44,309 nucleotides of DNA, from IMG/VR virus record IMGVR_UViG_3300047320_000350, positions 1-44,309 of that record; one strand, written 5' to 3'. The notes under the pieces were generated by a model. It saw only the letters and a list, made by a program, of their open reading frames with translations, had not been told where the DNA came from and did no database searches. The position numbers were made by a program, and so were the translations under genes. This DNA comes from a virus. This document shows positions 1-7,266 of the stretch, one piece after another (the stretch's first letter is position 1; every line of letters starts with the position of its first letter).

Positions 1-174
1 TTACGCACACGCCACGGCTATGAACGCTGCAAGCAGGAGCGCCATGCTGAGGGCTGCTACAGCCGTCCATCGATTGACGGGGATGTTGGAGCCGTAGTCC
101 GGCACGGGGGTCTTGGCTTCCGAGATGATCAGCAGCACAAGGCCGATGCCTGCGAGCGCGATGGCGAGGGTCAC
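1..174 (-). CDS. Small two-helix membrane protein
   Basis: This 57-residue protein starts at a GTG that overlaps the stop codon of the upstream gene in a GTGA arrangement, suggesting translational coupling. It has two hydrophobic segments, about residues 1 to 17 and 37 to 55, separated by a short polar loop containing KTPVPDYGSN. The TAA stop is formed by the first three bases of the window, so the gene is complete. A longer reading frame exists upstream but lies inside the neighbouring gene. Its function is not recognised; the position after a putative peptidoglycan-active protein fits a lysis or envelope accessory role, but this is a guess. Confidence 0.5.
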   Translation of the reverse strand: MTLAIALAGIGLVLLIISEAKTPVPDYGSNIPVNRWTAVAALSMALLLAAFIAVACA

Positions 175-713
175 GATTGCACTCGATACGCGATGACGCC
201 GGCAGTCGTCCGCCAACGGTCTCTCACCGCTCGCCCATCGTTGCCCGACAGGACTTTGATGCGATGACCGTCGACCGCGGTAATCTTGCCGACGTGATGC
301 GTCCACACGACGATGGCACCGACACGCGGGCCCCCTGCATCAGCCCCAATGCTCGCCCATCGACGGGCTAGCCATAGCGACCGATCGGACAGCCCGAGGT
401 GCTTCATCAGCCAGCAGCCGCACCAGGCGCGCGCCGGACAGCCCGACGGCCGTGAAGCGTTGATGACGCTGTTCGCCGTCTCGCCCGGCTCCAGTGGTCC
501 GCCGAACTCGACGTTGCGGAAGCGGTCGCGGGGAGATTGATACTTAAGTTTTCGAGCCGATTTGTGCGTCACACTTGAATCGATAGTCGATTGAAGTGTG
601 GTCGCTCCCACACACGGCCAGTCGATATTGCAGCGGGGATGCAGGTTCTGGGCAGATGCAGGGACAATGAGCAGGCACAGCAAAGCGCCCGCGAAAGCGG
701 TGATGCGGAACAT
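171..713 (-). CDS. Secreted CHAP/NlpC-like protein (TIGR02594-like)
   Basis: The 180-residue product has an N-terminal signal peptide (hydrophobic residues 5 to 18, then PASAQ). Its C-terminal half carries the pattern of papain-fold peptidoglycan hydrolases of the CHAP/NlpC type: a cysteine in WCGCW (about 98 to 100), a histidine in THHVGKI (about 140) and SGND (about 158). The same C-H-N pattern occurs in the prophage endolysin at 3251 to 4000, so the two are probably distant relatives. It is exported, so it would act in the periplasm. It may be a prophage accessory gene or a host gene just outside the prophage; the window does not settle this. Confidence 0.6.
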   Translation of the reverse strand: MFRITAFAGALLCLLIVPASAQNLHPRCNIDWPCVGATTLQSTIDSSVTHKSARKLKYQSPRDRFRNVEFGGPLEPGETANSVINASRPSGCPARAWCGCWLMKHLGLSDRSLWLARRWASIGADAGGPRVGAIVVWTHHVGKITAVDGHRIKVLSGNDGRAVRDRWRTTAGVIAYRVQS

Positions 714-779
714 GTAAATCTCTCTGTTGTTGGTGCTGTGGACGAGAACCGACCCGCTCCGATGGAGTCGGTCTACTAG

Positions 780-816
780 CCCGGTCAGTTGGGCAGAACT
801 GGCCGGGAATTTTTTT
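780..816 (+). terminator. Rho-independent terminator (plus strand)
   Basis: An 11-bp stem, CCCGGTCAGTT paired with AACTGGCCGGG (one G-U pair), with a six-base loop is followed by AA and seven T. No plus-strand gene is seen upstream, so it may end a small RNA. A second hairpin (748-772) lies just before it. Confidence 0.6.
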
Positions 817-965
817 GGAACGGTCGTAGAAGCTTTCCGTTTAGCGGCTGCCCGTTGCGGCTGGTGATGCGGTTTGCAACGGTTTGGGGCATCGCGCCCG
901 CCGATCGGGCTCCTTCAGTTTCTCGGATCCGCCGCTCTTGTCATTTAGTGCGGCGGGAAACTCCG

Positions 966-1001
966 CCCGGTTGGTCTGACATGAGCCAGCCGGGATTTTT
1001 T
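966..1001 (+). terminator. Rho-independent terminator (plus strand)
   Basis: A stem of about ten pairs, CCCGGTTGGT with GCCAGCCGGG (two G-U pairs), is followed by A and six T. It closely resembles the terminator at 780-816 in its CCGG core. A further hairpin, CCGCCGC with GTGCGGCGG, precedes it at 929-957. Confidence 0.5.
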
Positions 1002-1087
1002 GTGCGAGCTAGGAACAGGTGTATAGGATCGAGCTTCTACGGTCGTACCACCTGATCAACCGAAGCAATCAAGGTGTTACCTCCTGT

Positions 1088-1121
1088 ACCGGCTGGCGGT
1101 CGTCACCTCACGCCAGCCGGT
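1088..1121. repeat. Perfect 11-bp inverted repeat at end of lysis operon
   Basis: ACCGGCTGGCG and its exact complement CGCCAGCCGGT flank a 12-base loop. The right arm touches the stop codon of the minus-strand gene ending at 1121. There is no T run on the minus strand, so it is either a weak terminator or a stabilising 3' hairpin for the lysis mRNA. Confidence 0.5.
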
Positions 1122-1621
1122 CAGGATGTTTTAGCGTCGATCTTGGCGTGAAGCTCTTTGAAGTCCGTCTTGATATCGGACGCCAGTGACGCAATGGCCT
1201 TGCGCAGATCGCTGATGGATTCCTTGACGTCTTCCTTCAGCGCGTACTTGTCTCGAACGAACAGTTCGAATTTATAGACCTTGTCGTTCAGCTCAGTGAT
1301 GGCGCCGCGGAGCGATATTCCCATGGTGCCGTGCGTGTGATCCTGGGCCTTCTGTTCTTCGGTGAACCGCTCGGTGATCTCTTTGAGGCACCGTTGAAAC
1401 TCCTCTGTTTGATCTTTCATCGATCGCTGGAAGTTCTCGCGCTCCGCGTCCACAAGCTCACCGGTTCGCGTCCTCTCTTCGGCGATCTTGGCAGTAACAT
1501 CCTCCTTGATCTTCGCTACTGCCCAAACGCAGCCACCAATAATAACTCCGGCGGTCAGTAAGAAGCCGCCGATCCCGAGCACCACCATCCACAGCTGATA
1601 TGTGGTCATTCCCCCGCCCAT
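1121..1621 (-). CDS. Membrane-anchored coiled-coil protein, lysis region
   Basis: The protein (about 166 residues from the ATG at 1621, or 162 from 1609) has one N-terminal transmembrane helix (LWMVVLGIGGFLLTAGVII) and a long charged helical tail rich in Glu, Lys and Arg with heptad-like spacing. That is the shape of an inner-membrane protein with a periplasmic coiled coil. The ATG at 1621 lies 4 bases after the stop of the Rz1-like gene. The longer frame from 1681 would overlap that gene and is unlikely. It could be an extra spanin-like subunit or an unrelated membrane protein; no family was recognised with certainty. Confidence 0.6.
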   Translation of the reverse strand: MGGGMTTYQLWMVVLGIGGFLLTAGVIIGGCVWAVAKIKEDVTAKIAEERTRTGELVDAERENFQRSMKDQTEEFQRCLKEITERFTEEQKAQDHTHGTMGISLRGAITELNDKVYKFELFVRDKYALKEDVKESISDLRKAIASLASDIKTDFKELHAKIDAKTS

Positions 1622-1625
1622 TGGT

Positions 1626-1871
1626 TCAAGGTTTTTTCTTGCGCTTGGCAGCGGCACACGCGCGCGCAACATCGCGGTCACCGATCGACTGAACGGCCAC
1701 TTGAGCTAGGGCACTGTTGGGAGCGGCTTCGATTTCCGCCGCTACCTGATTTTGAAATGTCTGCGTCCAGGTTCGGACTGGAGGACAAACCGCCGGCCGG
1801 ACCGTCGGCGGTATTTCGCAAGTCAGCATGGCAAACCCGAGCGCGAAGCCGGTGCAAGTGATCGCTGTCAT
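1626..1871 (-). CDS. Rz1-like spanin partner / lysis accessory protein
   Basis: The 81-residue protein starts at an ATG overlapping the stop of the preceding Rz-like gene (ATGA). It has a short hydrophobic N-terminus followed by CEIPP and a Pro/Cys-rich stretch, then a helical part and a basic tail (AKRKKKP). A small protein coupled behind an Rz-like protein, with an N-terminal cysteine near a hydrophobic segment, is what is expected of an outer-membrane spanin subunit. No strict lipobox (L-x-A/G-C) is visible, so lipoprotein processing is uncertain. It would act with the Rz-like product in the last step of lysis. Confidence 0.45.
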   Translation of the reverse strand: MTAITCTGFALGFAMLTCEIPPTVRPAVCPPVRTWTQTFQNQVAAEIEAAPNSALAQVAVQSIGDRDVARACAAAKRKKKP

Positions 1872-2122
1872 GCTGAGCCTTCCTTGAGACGCTTGATGGC
1901 GTCCGCAGCAGTCTGCGGAGCATCGGCCTGCGCCTGCAGCTCGGCCTGCTGGGCGTCAATGGTTGCCTGCTGGCTGTCGATCGTGGCGGTTGCTGTCGCA
2001 AGATCGGAGGTGTTTTTGTTGGCCGTGTACTTATCCCACGCGCTCAACAAGAACTGTGCGAGCCACCCGAGCAGTAAGCTGGCCCCTTGCGAGGCCAGCC
2101 ATGCCGATATCGTCGCGGCCAC
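1868..2122 (-). CDS. Rz-like i-spanin / membrane coiled-coil protein
   Basis: This 84-residue protein begins at GTG (2122), one base after the holin stop codon. A membrane helix (SLLLGWLAQFLLSAW) is followed by a periplasmic helix with repeated TIDSQQATIDAQQAEL heptads and a charged end (AIKRLKEG). The size, topology and order holin, Rz-like, Rz1-like match phage i-spanins, which link inner and outer membranes at lysis. The longer frame from 2203 lies inside the holin gene and is rejected. The assignment rests on topology and position, not on a sequence signature. Confidence 0.55.
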   Translation of the reverse strand: MAATISAWLASQGASLLLGWLAQFLLSAWDKYTANKNTSDLATATATIDSQQATIDAQQAELQAQADAPQTAADAIKRLKEGSA

Positions 2123-2123
2123 G

Positions 2124-2762
2124 TTACGCGCTCGGAGCGGTTGCCGTGGTGGTCGTGTTTGCGACCTGCGGCAGAAGCGCGAGGATCTTCTGGGCAATCG
2201 CATCCGGCGTCAGGCCGAAGTGCGCGACTGCATCCGGAGCCGCCTTCAGGACGTAATTCACGGCGTCAGCAACGAACTGATTGCCGACATCGATCTTTGT
2301 GCCGGAAAGCTGGTTGCCGAGTTGGTTGAGCACGAGGCCGGCCGCGTTGGTCGCTGCAGTCTGCAGGCTCGCGCGCATGCTGTCGTCGATCGACACGCCG
2401 AGCTTGGTCTTGAGCAGGTTCAGCACCCAGCCGACGAGGAAGGTGATGACGGCGCCGATCGCCGCGACGATGTACGGCAGAACGCCGGACCAGATATCAC
2501 CCACGGCGATGGTTGTGTCGGCATAAGCTGCATTGCAGGCCAACGATGCAGCGACGACACCGATCAGGGCGAGGTTTAAGACCCGAAAAACGTGCGGCAA
2601 CAGTCGATATGCAAGAAGCAAAAGGACCATGGTGCCCAGAAGCAAAGCAGACGGATCGAACGCCATCGTCGGCGCGAAGGCCGAGGTAGTTGCGGCTGCG
2701 AAAGCGAAGGACGAAGCAAGCAGAATTGGCGCGGCAAATGCCACGCTGAGGAAGCGGTTCAT
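2124..2762 (-). CDS. Holin, LLH (superfamily 6)-like
   Basis: The 212-residue protein has a signal-like N-terminus and further hydrophobic segments at about 40 to 52, 62 to 80 and 92 to 117. A soluble C-terminal part follows with alternating helices ending in FGLTPDAIAQKILALL. That C-terminal pattern and the membrane helix before it resemble LLH-family holins (Pfam Phage_holin_6_1), though the protein is longer than usual. A good ribosome binding site (AAGGTG) lies 4 bases before the ATG. It sits with endolysin and spanin-like genes in the lysis cassette and would permeabilise the inner membrane at the end of the lytic cycle. Confidence 0.6.
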   Translation of the reverse strand: MNRFLSVAFAAPILLASSFAFAAATTSAFAPTMAFDPSALLLGTMVLLLLAYRLLPHVFRVLNLALIGVVAASLACNAAYADTTIAVGDIWSGVLPYIVAAIGAVITFLVGWVLNLLKTKLGVSIDDSMRASLQTAATNAAGLVLNQLGNQLSGTKIDVGNQFVADAVNYVLKAAPDAVAHFGLTPDAIAQKILALLPQVANTTTTATAPSA

Positions 2763-2840
2763 AGTTCACCTTTGATGGAGAGATTTGCCCAGTCCCGCTG
2801 GGCGCGGTAGCTTGCCCTATCTTTCCGAGGGGCAATTCAG

Positions 2841-3254
2841 ATGAAGAGAGCACTCTTCGCGTTCGCGTTGCTGTTCGCATACCCAGCTATCGCGGACGAA
2901 CATTACGCAGGGACAGCCACAAGCGTCAGTGATGGCGACACATTCCATCTCTCCGCTGAAGGCCAGGACATCAAGGTCAGATTGTGTGGTGTCGATAGTC
3001 CGGAGCGCGGTCAGCCCGGTTACGGCTATTCGGCTGGCGAATTGGCCAAGTTCATAGAAGGAAAGCAAGTGGCCTGCATTCAGGTCGGAGGCGGCACGCC
3101 ATGCGATGGGCGGTCTAAGACCACGAACAGAGATCGCATTGTCGCGCAATGCTTCGTGGGAGACAAAGACGTCGGGATGGAAATGGTTTGCTCCAAAGCA
3201 GCCGTCGATTTACCGCGCTTCTCCGGCGGGTATTATGCCGCCTGCAAGCATTAG
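2841..3254 (+). CDS. Secreted staphylococcal-type (thermo)nuclease
   Basis: The 137-residue product has a signal peptide (MKRALFAFALLFAYPAIAD) and an SNase-like fold: VSDGDTFHL (metal-binding Asp), VRLCGVDSPE (catalytic Arg and Glu) and a later RDRIVAQCF (second catalytic Arg). These match the calcium-dependent SNase active site. It is about the usual length for a minimal SNase domain. It stands on the plus strand between holin and endolysin, which are both on the minus strand, so it has its own promoter and is probably a cargo gene. The predicted role is cleavage of extracytoplasmic nucleic acid. A GAGGGG ribosome binding site lies 8 bases before the ATG. Confidence 0.85.
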   Translation: MKRALFAFALLFAYPAIADEHYAGTATSVSDGDTFHLSAEGQDIKVRLCGVDSPERGQPGYGYSAGELAKFIEGKQVACIQVGGGTPCDGRSKTTNRDRIVAQCFVGDKDVGMEMVCSKAAVDLPRFSGGYYAACKH

Positions 3255-4000
3255 CTTTCGCTCGACACCGGCTTTCCGGTGTTGGTCACGAAAGGGAGAG
3301 TTTTGAAGCCGGTCACACGCGGCAACGCCGAACCCTTCGGCCAGAAGAAGCCGACGAAGGCATCCTCGCGATAAGGCGAGACGTTCACCTCGTCGTTCTG
3401 GTTGCCGCCGCAGCAAGCCAGCGTGCCACCACGCGTGCGGCCGGCGACGAAGGTCACATGACCACCACCGTTGCGCGTCTTGACTGCAATGGCGCCGACG
3501 GCCGGCCCGGCAAGCTTGACCACCGGTTCGTTCTTGGTGTCGCTATAGGACAGCGCCCAGAGCGGCAGGCTGGATGGCTTCTCGCCTGCCTTGGACAAAC
3601 AGAGCGACACCCAACCCGCGCACCACGGCGTGGAATCGTGCTGATAGTCCGGCGCGACCGTCTGGATGTCCGCAACGAGCTCCTTATTGTCCTTGACGCC
3701 CGCTCCTTCCTTCAGCCCGATGTGAGCCAGCGAATAAGTCAGCCACAGCGGTGCAGCGTTCGATTGCGAATCCTGCAGCTTGTCGATCGCGATCGCCGTG
3801 GCGTTGTCGACCTCTCCCGTCACCGGAAGCCCGGCCTTGCGCTGGACATCTTCCACCGCCGTGTCCGTCGCCTGGCCGAAGAAGCCTGTTCCGGTCAAAG
3901 GATATCCTGCGGCTTTGAGCGCAAGCTGAGTTTTGCGGACGGCGGCGCCGGATACGCCCATGCGCAAGGGCGTGCCGGCCACGAGGGCAGCAAGTGTCAT
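3251..4000 (-). CDS. Endolysin: peptidoglycan-binding domain plus CHAP/NlpC-like peptidase
   Basis: From the ATG at 4000 (GGAG six bases upstream) the protein has 249 residues; an in-frame ATG at 4012 is the alternative. Residues about 8 to 75 form a PG_binding_1 domain (RMGVSGAAVRKTQLALKAAGY, then FGQATDTAVEDVQRKAGL). Residues about 85 to 230 form a cysteine-peptidase domain of the TIGR02594 type, with Cys127 in TPWCAGW, His181 in GGGHVTF and Asn200 in GGNQ. It lacks a signal peptide and so depends on the holin for export. It would cut peptidoglycan peptides at lysis. The stop overlaps the stop region of the convergent nuclease gene. Confidence 0.85.
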   Translation of the reverse strand: MTLAALVAGTPLRMGVSGAAVRKTQLALKAAGYPLTGTGFFGQATDTAVEDVQRKAGLPVTGEVDNATAIAIDKLQDSQSNAAPLWLTYSLAHIGLKEGAGVKDNKELVADIQTVAPDYQHDSTPWCAGWVSLCLSKAGEKPSSLPLWALSYSDTKNEPVVKLAGPAVGAIAVKTRNGGGHVTFVAGRTRGGTLACCGGNQNDEVNVSPYREDAFVGFFWPKGSALPRVTGFKTLPFVTNTGKPVSSES

Positions 4001-4069
4001 GTCTTTCTCCATGTGGAATTGTCCCGCGAATGCAGGACTTCAGAATTCGAGTTGGGGTTTTGGGTTTAG

Positions 4070-4549
4070 TTAGAGCGCAGCAGCCGCGCGGAAGAACTCG
4101 TCGACCTGCTCGGACGACATGCCCTGAGCCTGCCCGATCGCAATCGTCAGAGGATGATTGCGCTGAAATACGGTTGCTCCCGAGAGCAGCATCTGAGCAT
4201 TGAACTTGTCGGCAGGCGAAAGGCTGTCGACAAACGATTGAAGGGCAGAAGGAATAGCGCCGGTCTTGACTGCGTCGAGCGCCTCTTGATTGGTGATACG
4301 ACCTTCAATCGCGAGTTGCTGAAAAAACTGACGATCCGAGATCGATTGCGGCACCATTTCTGGTAGCGGAGGAGGCCCAGGAGGCGGCGCATAAACACCG
4401 TCGATCAAAGTCCCGCCGATCGTCATCGGCTGCCCTTCCGTCTCAGCAACGACGGCGCTGCCATCGGGCGGCGAACAGTCGGCGATATCATCCGCGACCA
4501 CGCGATTTAGAATCAGACCTGATGCCGCGACAAAAACAAAGTTCGCCAT
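4070..4549 (-). CDS. Hypothetical protein after the tail fibre, possible fibre chaperone
   Basis: The 159-residue protein starts at ATG 4549, with GGAG eight bases upstream; the start lies just after the fibre stop at 4555. It has a beta-rich N-terminal part, a proline linker (APPPGPPPLPE at about residue 55) and a helical C-terminal part beginning SDRQFFQQLAIEGRITNQEALDAV. Small proteins placed directly behind tail fibres are often fibre assembly chaperones or attached tail components. No specific family was recognised, so the role is inferred from position. Confidence 0.6.
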   Translation of the reverse strand: MANFVFVAASGLILNRVVADDIADCSPPDGSAVVAETEGQPMTIGGTLIDGVYAPPPGPPPLPEMVPQSISDRQFFQQLAIEGRITNQEALDAVKTGAIPSALQSFVDSLSPADKFNAQMLLSGATVFQRNHPLTIAIGQAQGMSSEQVDEFFRAAAAL

Positions 4550-4554
4550 GTTTC

Positions 4555-5961
4555 TCACTCCGAGCAAAATTCAGTAATGACAACGACGCCAGCAGACCCC
4601 GCCCCGCCGGTTGCCGTTGCGACGACGCCGTGAACAATTGCACCACCGCCGCCGCTGCCGTAGTTCGTGGCAGGAAAGCCATTCGCCGCAGATGAATTGG
4701 AAAGTTGCCCGCTGCCTGCTCCGCCAAATGGAGAGTTAGCTCCCGAGCCACTTGCTACCGTCAGCGTGTTGACTTGCTGATAAGCACCGGAGATTCCGCG
4801 GGCTCCCGCTGGCGTGAAATCTCCAGTTCCGGCCACACCACCGGGGCCCCCGGTCGGGAATTGAGTGATTGCTCCGTACAGACCACCCGACGCTCCCTTT
4901 CCGGTACAAAGGGATCCAACAGATGTATCTCCGCCGGCCCCGCCATTTGTGGACCCTGGACCGCCACCGCCGCCGCTGCCGATTGTGACTGACTGTGAAG
5001 AAGTGACCGTCGCTGCCGCTACGTATTTCCTCGCATATGAGCCAGCACCGCCGCCGGAACCCCCGTAACAGTGTGCGGCGTTAGCGCAGTTAGCGCCGCC
5101 GCCACCACCGCCACCGCCAAGACACTCGATGACCGCATACAAGAGATGAGGGTCCGGGGTGTAAGTACCGGACGACGTGAAGACCTGCGAGCGGACTGCA
5201 CCGACTGCACCCGCAGAGGTGCGCGCGGCCGCCGCCGTCGCGGCCTTGAAAAGGCTTTTACCAAGCGTTGTGCCGCCTAGATTGCCGAGCGCCGTATCAG
5301 CGTTTGCTAAGTCGGAAAGATTGTTAGCCGCAAGCAACGGGCGACCGATCGGCAGCATCAGCGCGTGGTAGTTTGTCCCGTCCGACCAGATGAATGCGCC
5401 TATGTTTGTCGGGAGAACAAGCGTCGCCGCGCCATTGATGGTCGACGTTGCCGGCGTGATCGTCACAGCGCCAGCGCCGGTGTTCTTGATCCACGTCGCC
5501 CAGCCATCGAAAAAGCCAGCGGTGCCGGCCTGGGCAAGTGAAACCGCAATGGCGCTTGCATTTGAGTAAGCGATTGCCCTGCCCCGATCGGTGCTCGCGA
5601 TCGCGTCCGTCGTGAGTGTGACACTGCGCGTGCCGCCCAGTCCCCCAATGTCTTCGGCGGCTTGCACGAAACGAACCTGAGCCGTTCCAGACAGGCTGAT
5701 TCGGCTCGTCCCGAGCGTGCCGGCATTACGCGACGCGAGGATCGTTGTGCGCGCGAGGGTGTTGCCGGAAGAGGTGTAAACACCCTTTCCAAGCTCCCAG
5801 TTGTTGGCGTCGACAATCAGGTACGTGTAGGTGCGCCCGTTCACGGCTCCAGCTTCTGCCGGCGTCATGAACAGCTGAGAATAAGCCGTTCCCAGCGTGA
5901 TCGGCGTGCTGTTTCCCGTCGCGCTCGTAAGAACGCGAACGAGATTGACCATGTCTGACAT
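4555..5961 (-). CDS. Tail fibre / receptor-binding protein with glycine-rich tip
   Basis: The 468-residue protein has an N-terminal region common to phage fibre proteins (about residues 1 to 230), a short helical neck (LLAANNLSDLANADTALGNLGG, a typical fibre repeat) and a C-terminal domain of about 190 residues dominated by Gly-rich runs (for example CLGGGGGGGGA and IGSGGGGGPGS). Glycine-rich distal domains are known from adhesins of T-even-like phages, where they form receptor-contacting loops. It most likely determines host range. AAAGGA precedes the ATG by eight bases. Confidence 0.8.
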   Translation of the reverse strand: MSDMVNLVRVLTSATGNSTPITLGTAYSQLFMTPAEAGAVNGRTYTYLIVDANNWELGKGVYTSSGNTLARTTILASRNAGTLGTSRISLSGTAQVRFVQAAEDIGGLGGTRSVTLTTDAIASTDRGRAIAYSNASAIAVSLAQAGTAGFFDGWATWIKNTGAGAVTITPATSTINGAATLVLPTNIGAFIWSDGTNYHALMLPIGRPLLAANNLSDLANADTALGNLGGTTLGKSLFKAATAAAARTSAGAVGAVRSQVFTSSGTYTPDPHLLYAVIECLGGGGGGGGANCANAAHCYGGSGGGAGSYARKYVAAATVTSSQSVTIGSGGGGGPGSTNGGAGGDTSVGSLCTGKGASGGLYGAITQFPTGGPGGVAGTGDFTPAGARGISGAYQQVNTLTVASGSGANSPFGGAGSGQLSNSSAANGFPATNYGSGGGGAIVHGVVATATGGAGSAGVVVITEFCSE

Positions 5962-5973
5962 GTGAAAAGTCCT

Positions 5974-6768
5974 TTATGCAGCGATTGCGAGAATGCGGAG
6001 CTTGCGGCTGCGGCTATCAACCTCAGGCCGATTTGAGGCCACGGTGACTACAGCCGTTGGTGGGAAAGCAGACTTTCCGGCCGTTACAAGCGGAGGTTGG
6101 AGCGAAACGATTACCAGCGGACTTCGTTTGACGACGCGGCTCGACTCTTCACCTTCACCGATCGAGAACTGAGCAACCGACGACGATGCGATTTCGCCGT
6201 ATGGCGTCACCATCGTGATGGTGTTGTTGGCCTCGATGTAATTGCCACCGAGGATCTGAACGCCCATCGGCACCACAGTGACATTCACCGTCCCGGGATG
6301 CAGCGTCGCACTGATCGAAATTCCCGGAGCCGCAGCGTCAACATCAACGACGGATGTTGGTGGGAATTGCGCCTTGCCCGCAGCGACGAAGGGCTCTTTG
6401 GTCGATACTGCAACAGAAGCGCCCGGAACGGTGATAACGGCGCCACCGCCGATACGGGGTGGCAGTGCCTCAACGGTAACAGCTAGAGGTCCCGCGGAGA
6501 CTGTCGCGCTGATCTCGACACTTGCCGCGCCGGACGTCACGGAAACGGCAACAGACGGTGGCGCGATACGAACGCCGGTGCGGACCGCAGGCGCAGCCGT
6601 CGTCGTGGTTATCCCGGTCGTCCCCGCGAGGACAGATGCGCCACAATGAATGACCGGCGCTGAGACGGTGAGCGACACCGCGACGGCCGGGGGAGCGAAA
6701 ATGACTGTATCCGCTTCCCCGGACAGTTCGCCGAGCGCGACCTGGCCTATGGAGTCATAGCCGAGCAT
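5974..6768 (-). CDS. Repetitive beta-rich tail-associated protein
   Basis: The 264-residue product is built of Val/Ala/Pro/Thr-rich beta segments with near-repeats: VAAGKAQFPPTSVVDV and VTAGKSAFPPTAVVTV, and PPAVAVSLT with PPSVAVSVT. It begins MLGYDSIGQVALGEL. Its composition fits an extended surface or fibre-like structural protein. It lies between the glycine-rich fibre and a small structural gene, in the same minus-strand late operon. There is no recognised enzymatic motif. The repeats may come from internal duplication. Confidence 0.6.
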   Translation of the reverse strand: MLGYDSIGQVALGELSGEADTVIFAPPAVAVSLTVSAPVIHCGASVLAGTTGITTTTAAPAVRTGVRIAPPSVAVSVTSGAASVEISATVSAGPLAVTVEALPPRIGGGAVITVPGASVAVSTKEPFVAAGKAQFPPTSVVDVDAAAPGISISATLHPGTVNVTVVPMGVQILGGNYIEANNTITMVTPYGEIASSSVAQFSIGEGEESSRVVKRSPLVIVSLQPPLVTAGKSAFPPTAVVTVASNRPEVDSRSRKLRILAIAA

Positions 6769-6777
6769 GATGGGCTA

Positions 6778-7209
6778 TCAGTAGGAAAATTTGGTCAGAC
6801 CGGTGACGTCCCACACGATCTTGAAATCCGTGGTTGCGCCGGCAGACTGCGATTGCCCAAAATCGATATAAATGAGCGGCTTGTCGCTCGTGTCGTCATA
6901 GACAAGCGCCGCATAGGCCGGACCGATTGAGCCGCCCGCTGCCGTGACTGAGACGTCGTCAGCGTCGATCATCGTGTCGTTCGTTGTTACCTGGGTGACC
7001 GTGACGTTCGCGAGGGTGATGCCGCCAGCGGTCCAGCCGTTGCCTGAAACTTCCTTCGCTCCGGATCCGTCGACTGCGTTAACCGTGGTATCTCCCGCGG
7101 CGAACACAGCGGTGTTATCGAGCAGCTTCACCTTCAACGTATTGTAGGTCACCTCTTTATTGACGATCAGCTTCGTCGTGTGATCGTAGAGCGACATAGA
7201 AACGGCCAT
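6778..7209 (-). CDS. Small phage structural protein (tail/fibre region)
   Basis: The 143-residue, beta-rich, acidic protein starts behind a strong ribosome binding site (GGAGGG, seven bases before ATG). It contains PAYAALVYDDTSDKPLIYIDFG, a pattern I associate with small phage structural proteins, but I cannot name the family. It lies in the late operon between tail genes. A role in tail or capsid decoration is inferred from context only. Confidence 0.55.
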   Translation of the reverse strand: MAVSMSLYDHTTKLIVNKEVTYNTLKVKLLDNTAVFAAGDTTVNAVDGSGAKEVSGNGWTAGGITLANVTVTQVTTNDTMIDADDVSVTAAGGSIGPAYAALVYDDTSDKPLIYIDFGQSQSAGATTDFKIVWDVTGLTKFSY

Positions 7210-7266
7210 AGATAAACCCTCCGTGTGAGCCGGTAAAGATTGGTGATGCGTGGTTGTGGTCAGGCC

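Larger units (their letters stand above)
714..1120. other. Gene-free stretch rich in hairpins
   Basis: No convincing protein gene lies in these 407 bases. The stretch holds at least four strong inverted repeats, at 748-772, 780-807, 929-957 and 966-994, plus a perfect 11-bp one at 1088-1121. Two are followed by T runs on the plus strand. A nine-base motif at about 824-832 (GTAGAAGCT) recurs inverted at about 1032-1040. The stretch may encode small structured RNA or mark a recombination boundary of the prophage. Confidence 0.55.

Noticed and set aside
786-893. Minus-strand frame of about 35 codons (MPQTVANRITSRNGQ...) in the left gene-free strip
   Set aside because: The nearest AGGAG is 17 bases before the ATG, and the frame runs through terminator hairpins; not convincing.
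1-1120. Search for a second attachment site (copy of the tRNA 3' segment)
   Set aside because: No match to GCAGGTTCGAGTCCTGC or its complement was found in this part.
3149-4069. Long plus-strand frame (306 codons) over the endolysin gene
   Set aside because: It is antisense to a clear endolysin with catalytic motifs, is Arg-rich, and has no ribosome binding site; a typical shadow frame in high-GC DNA.
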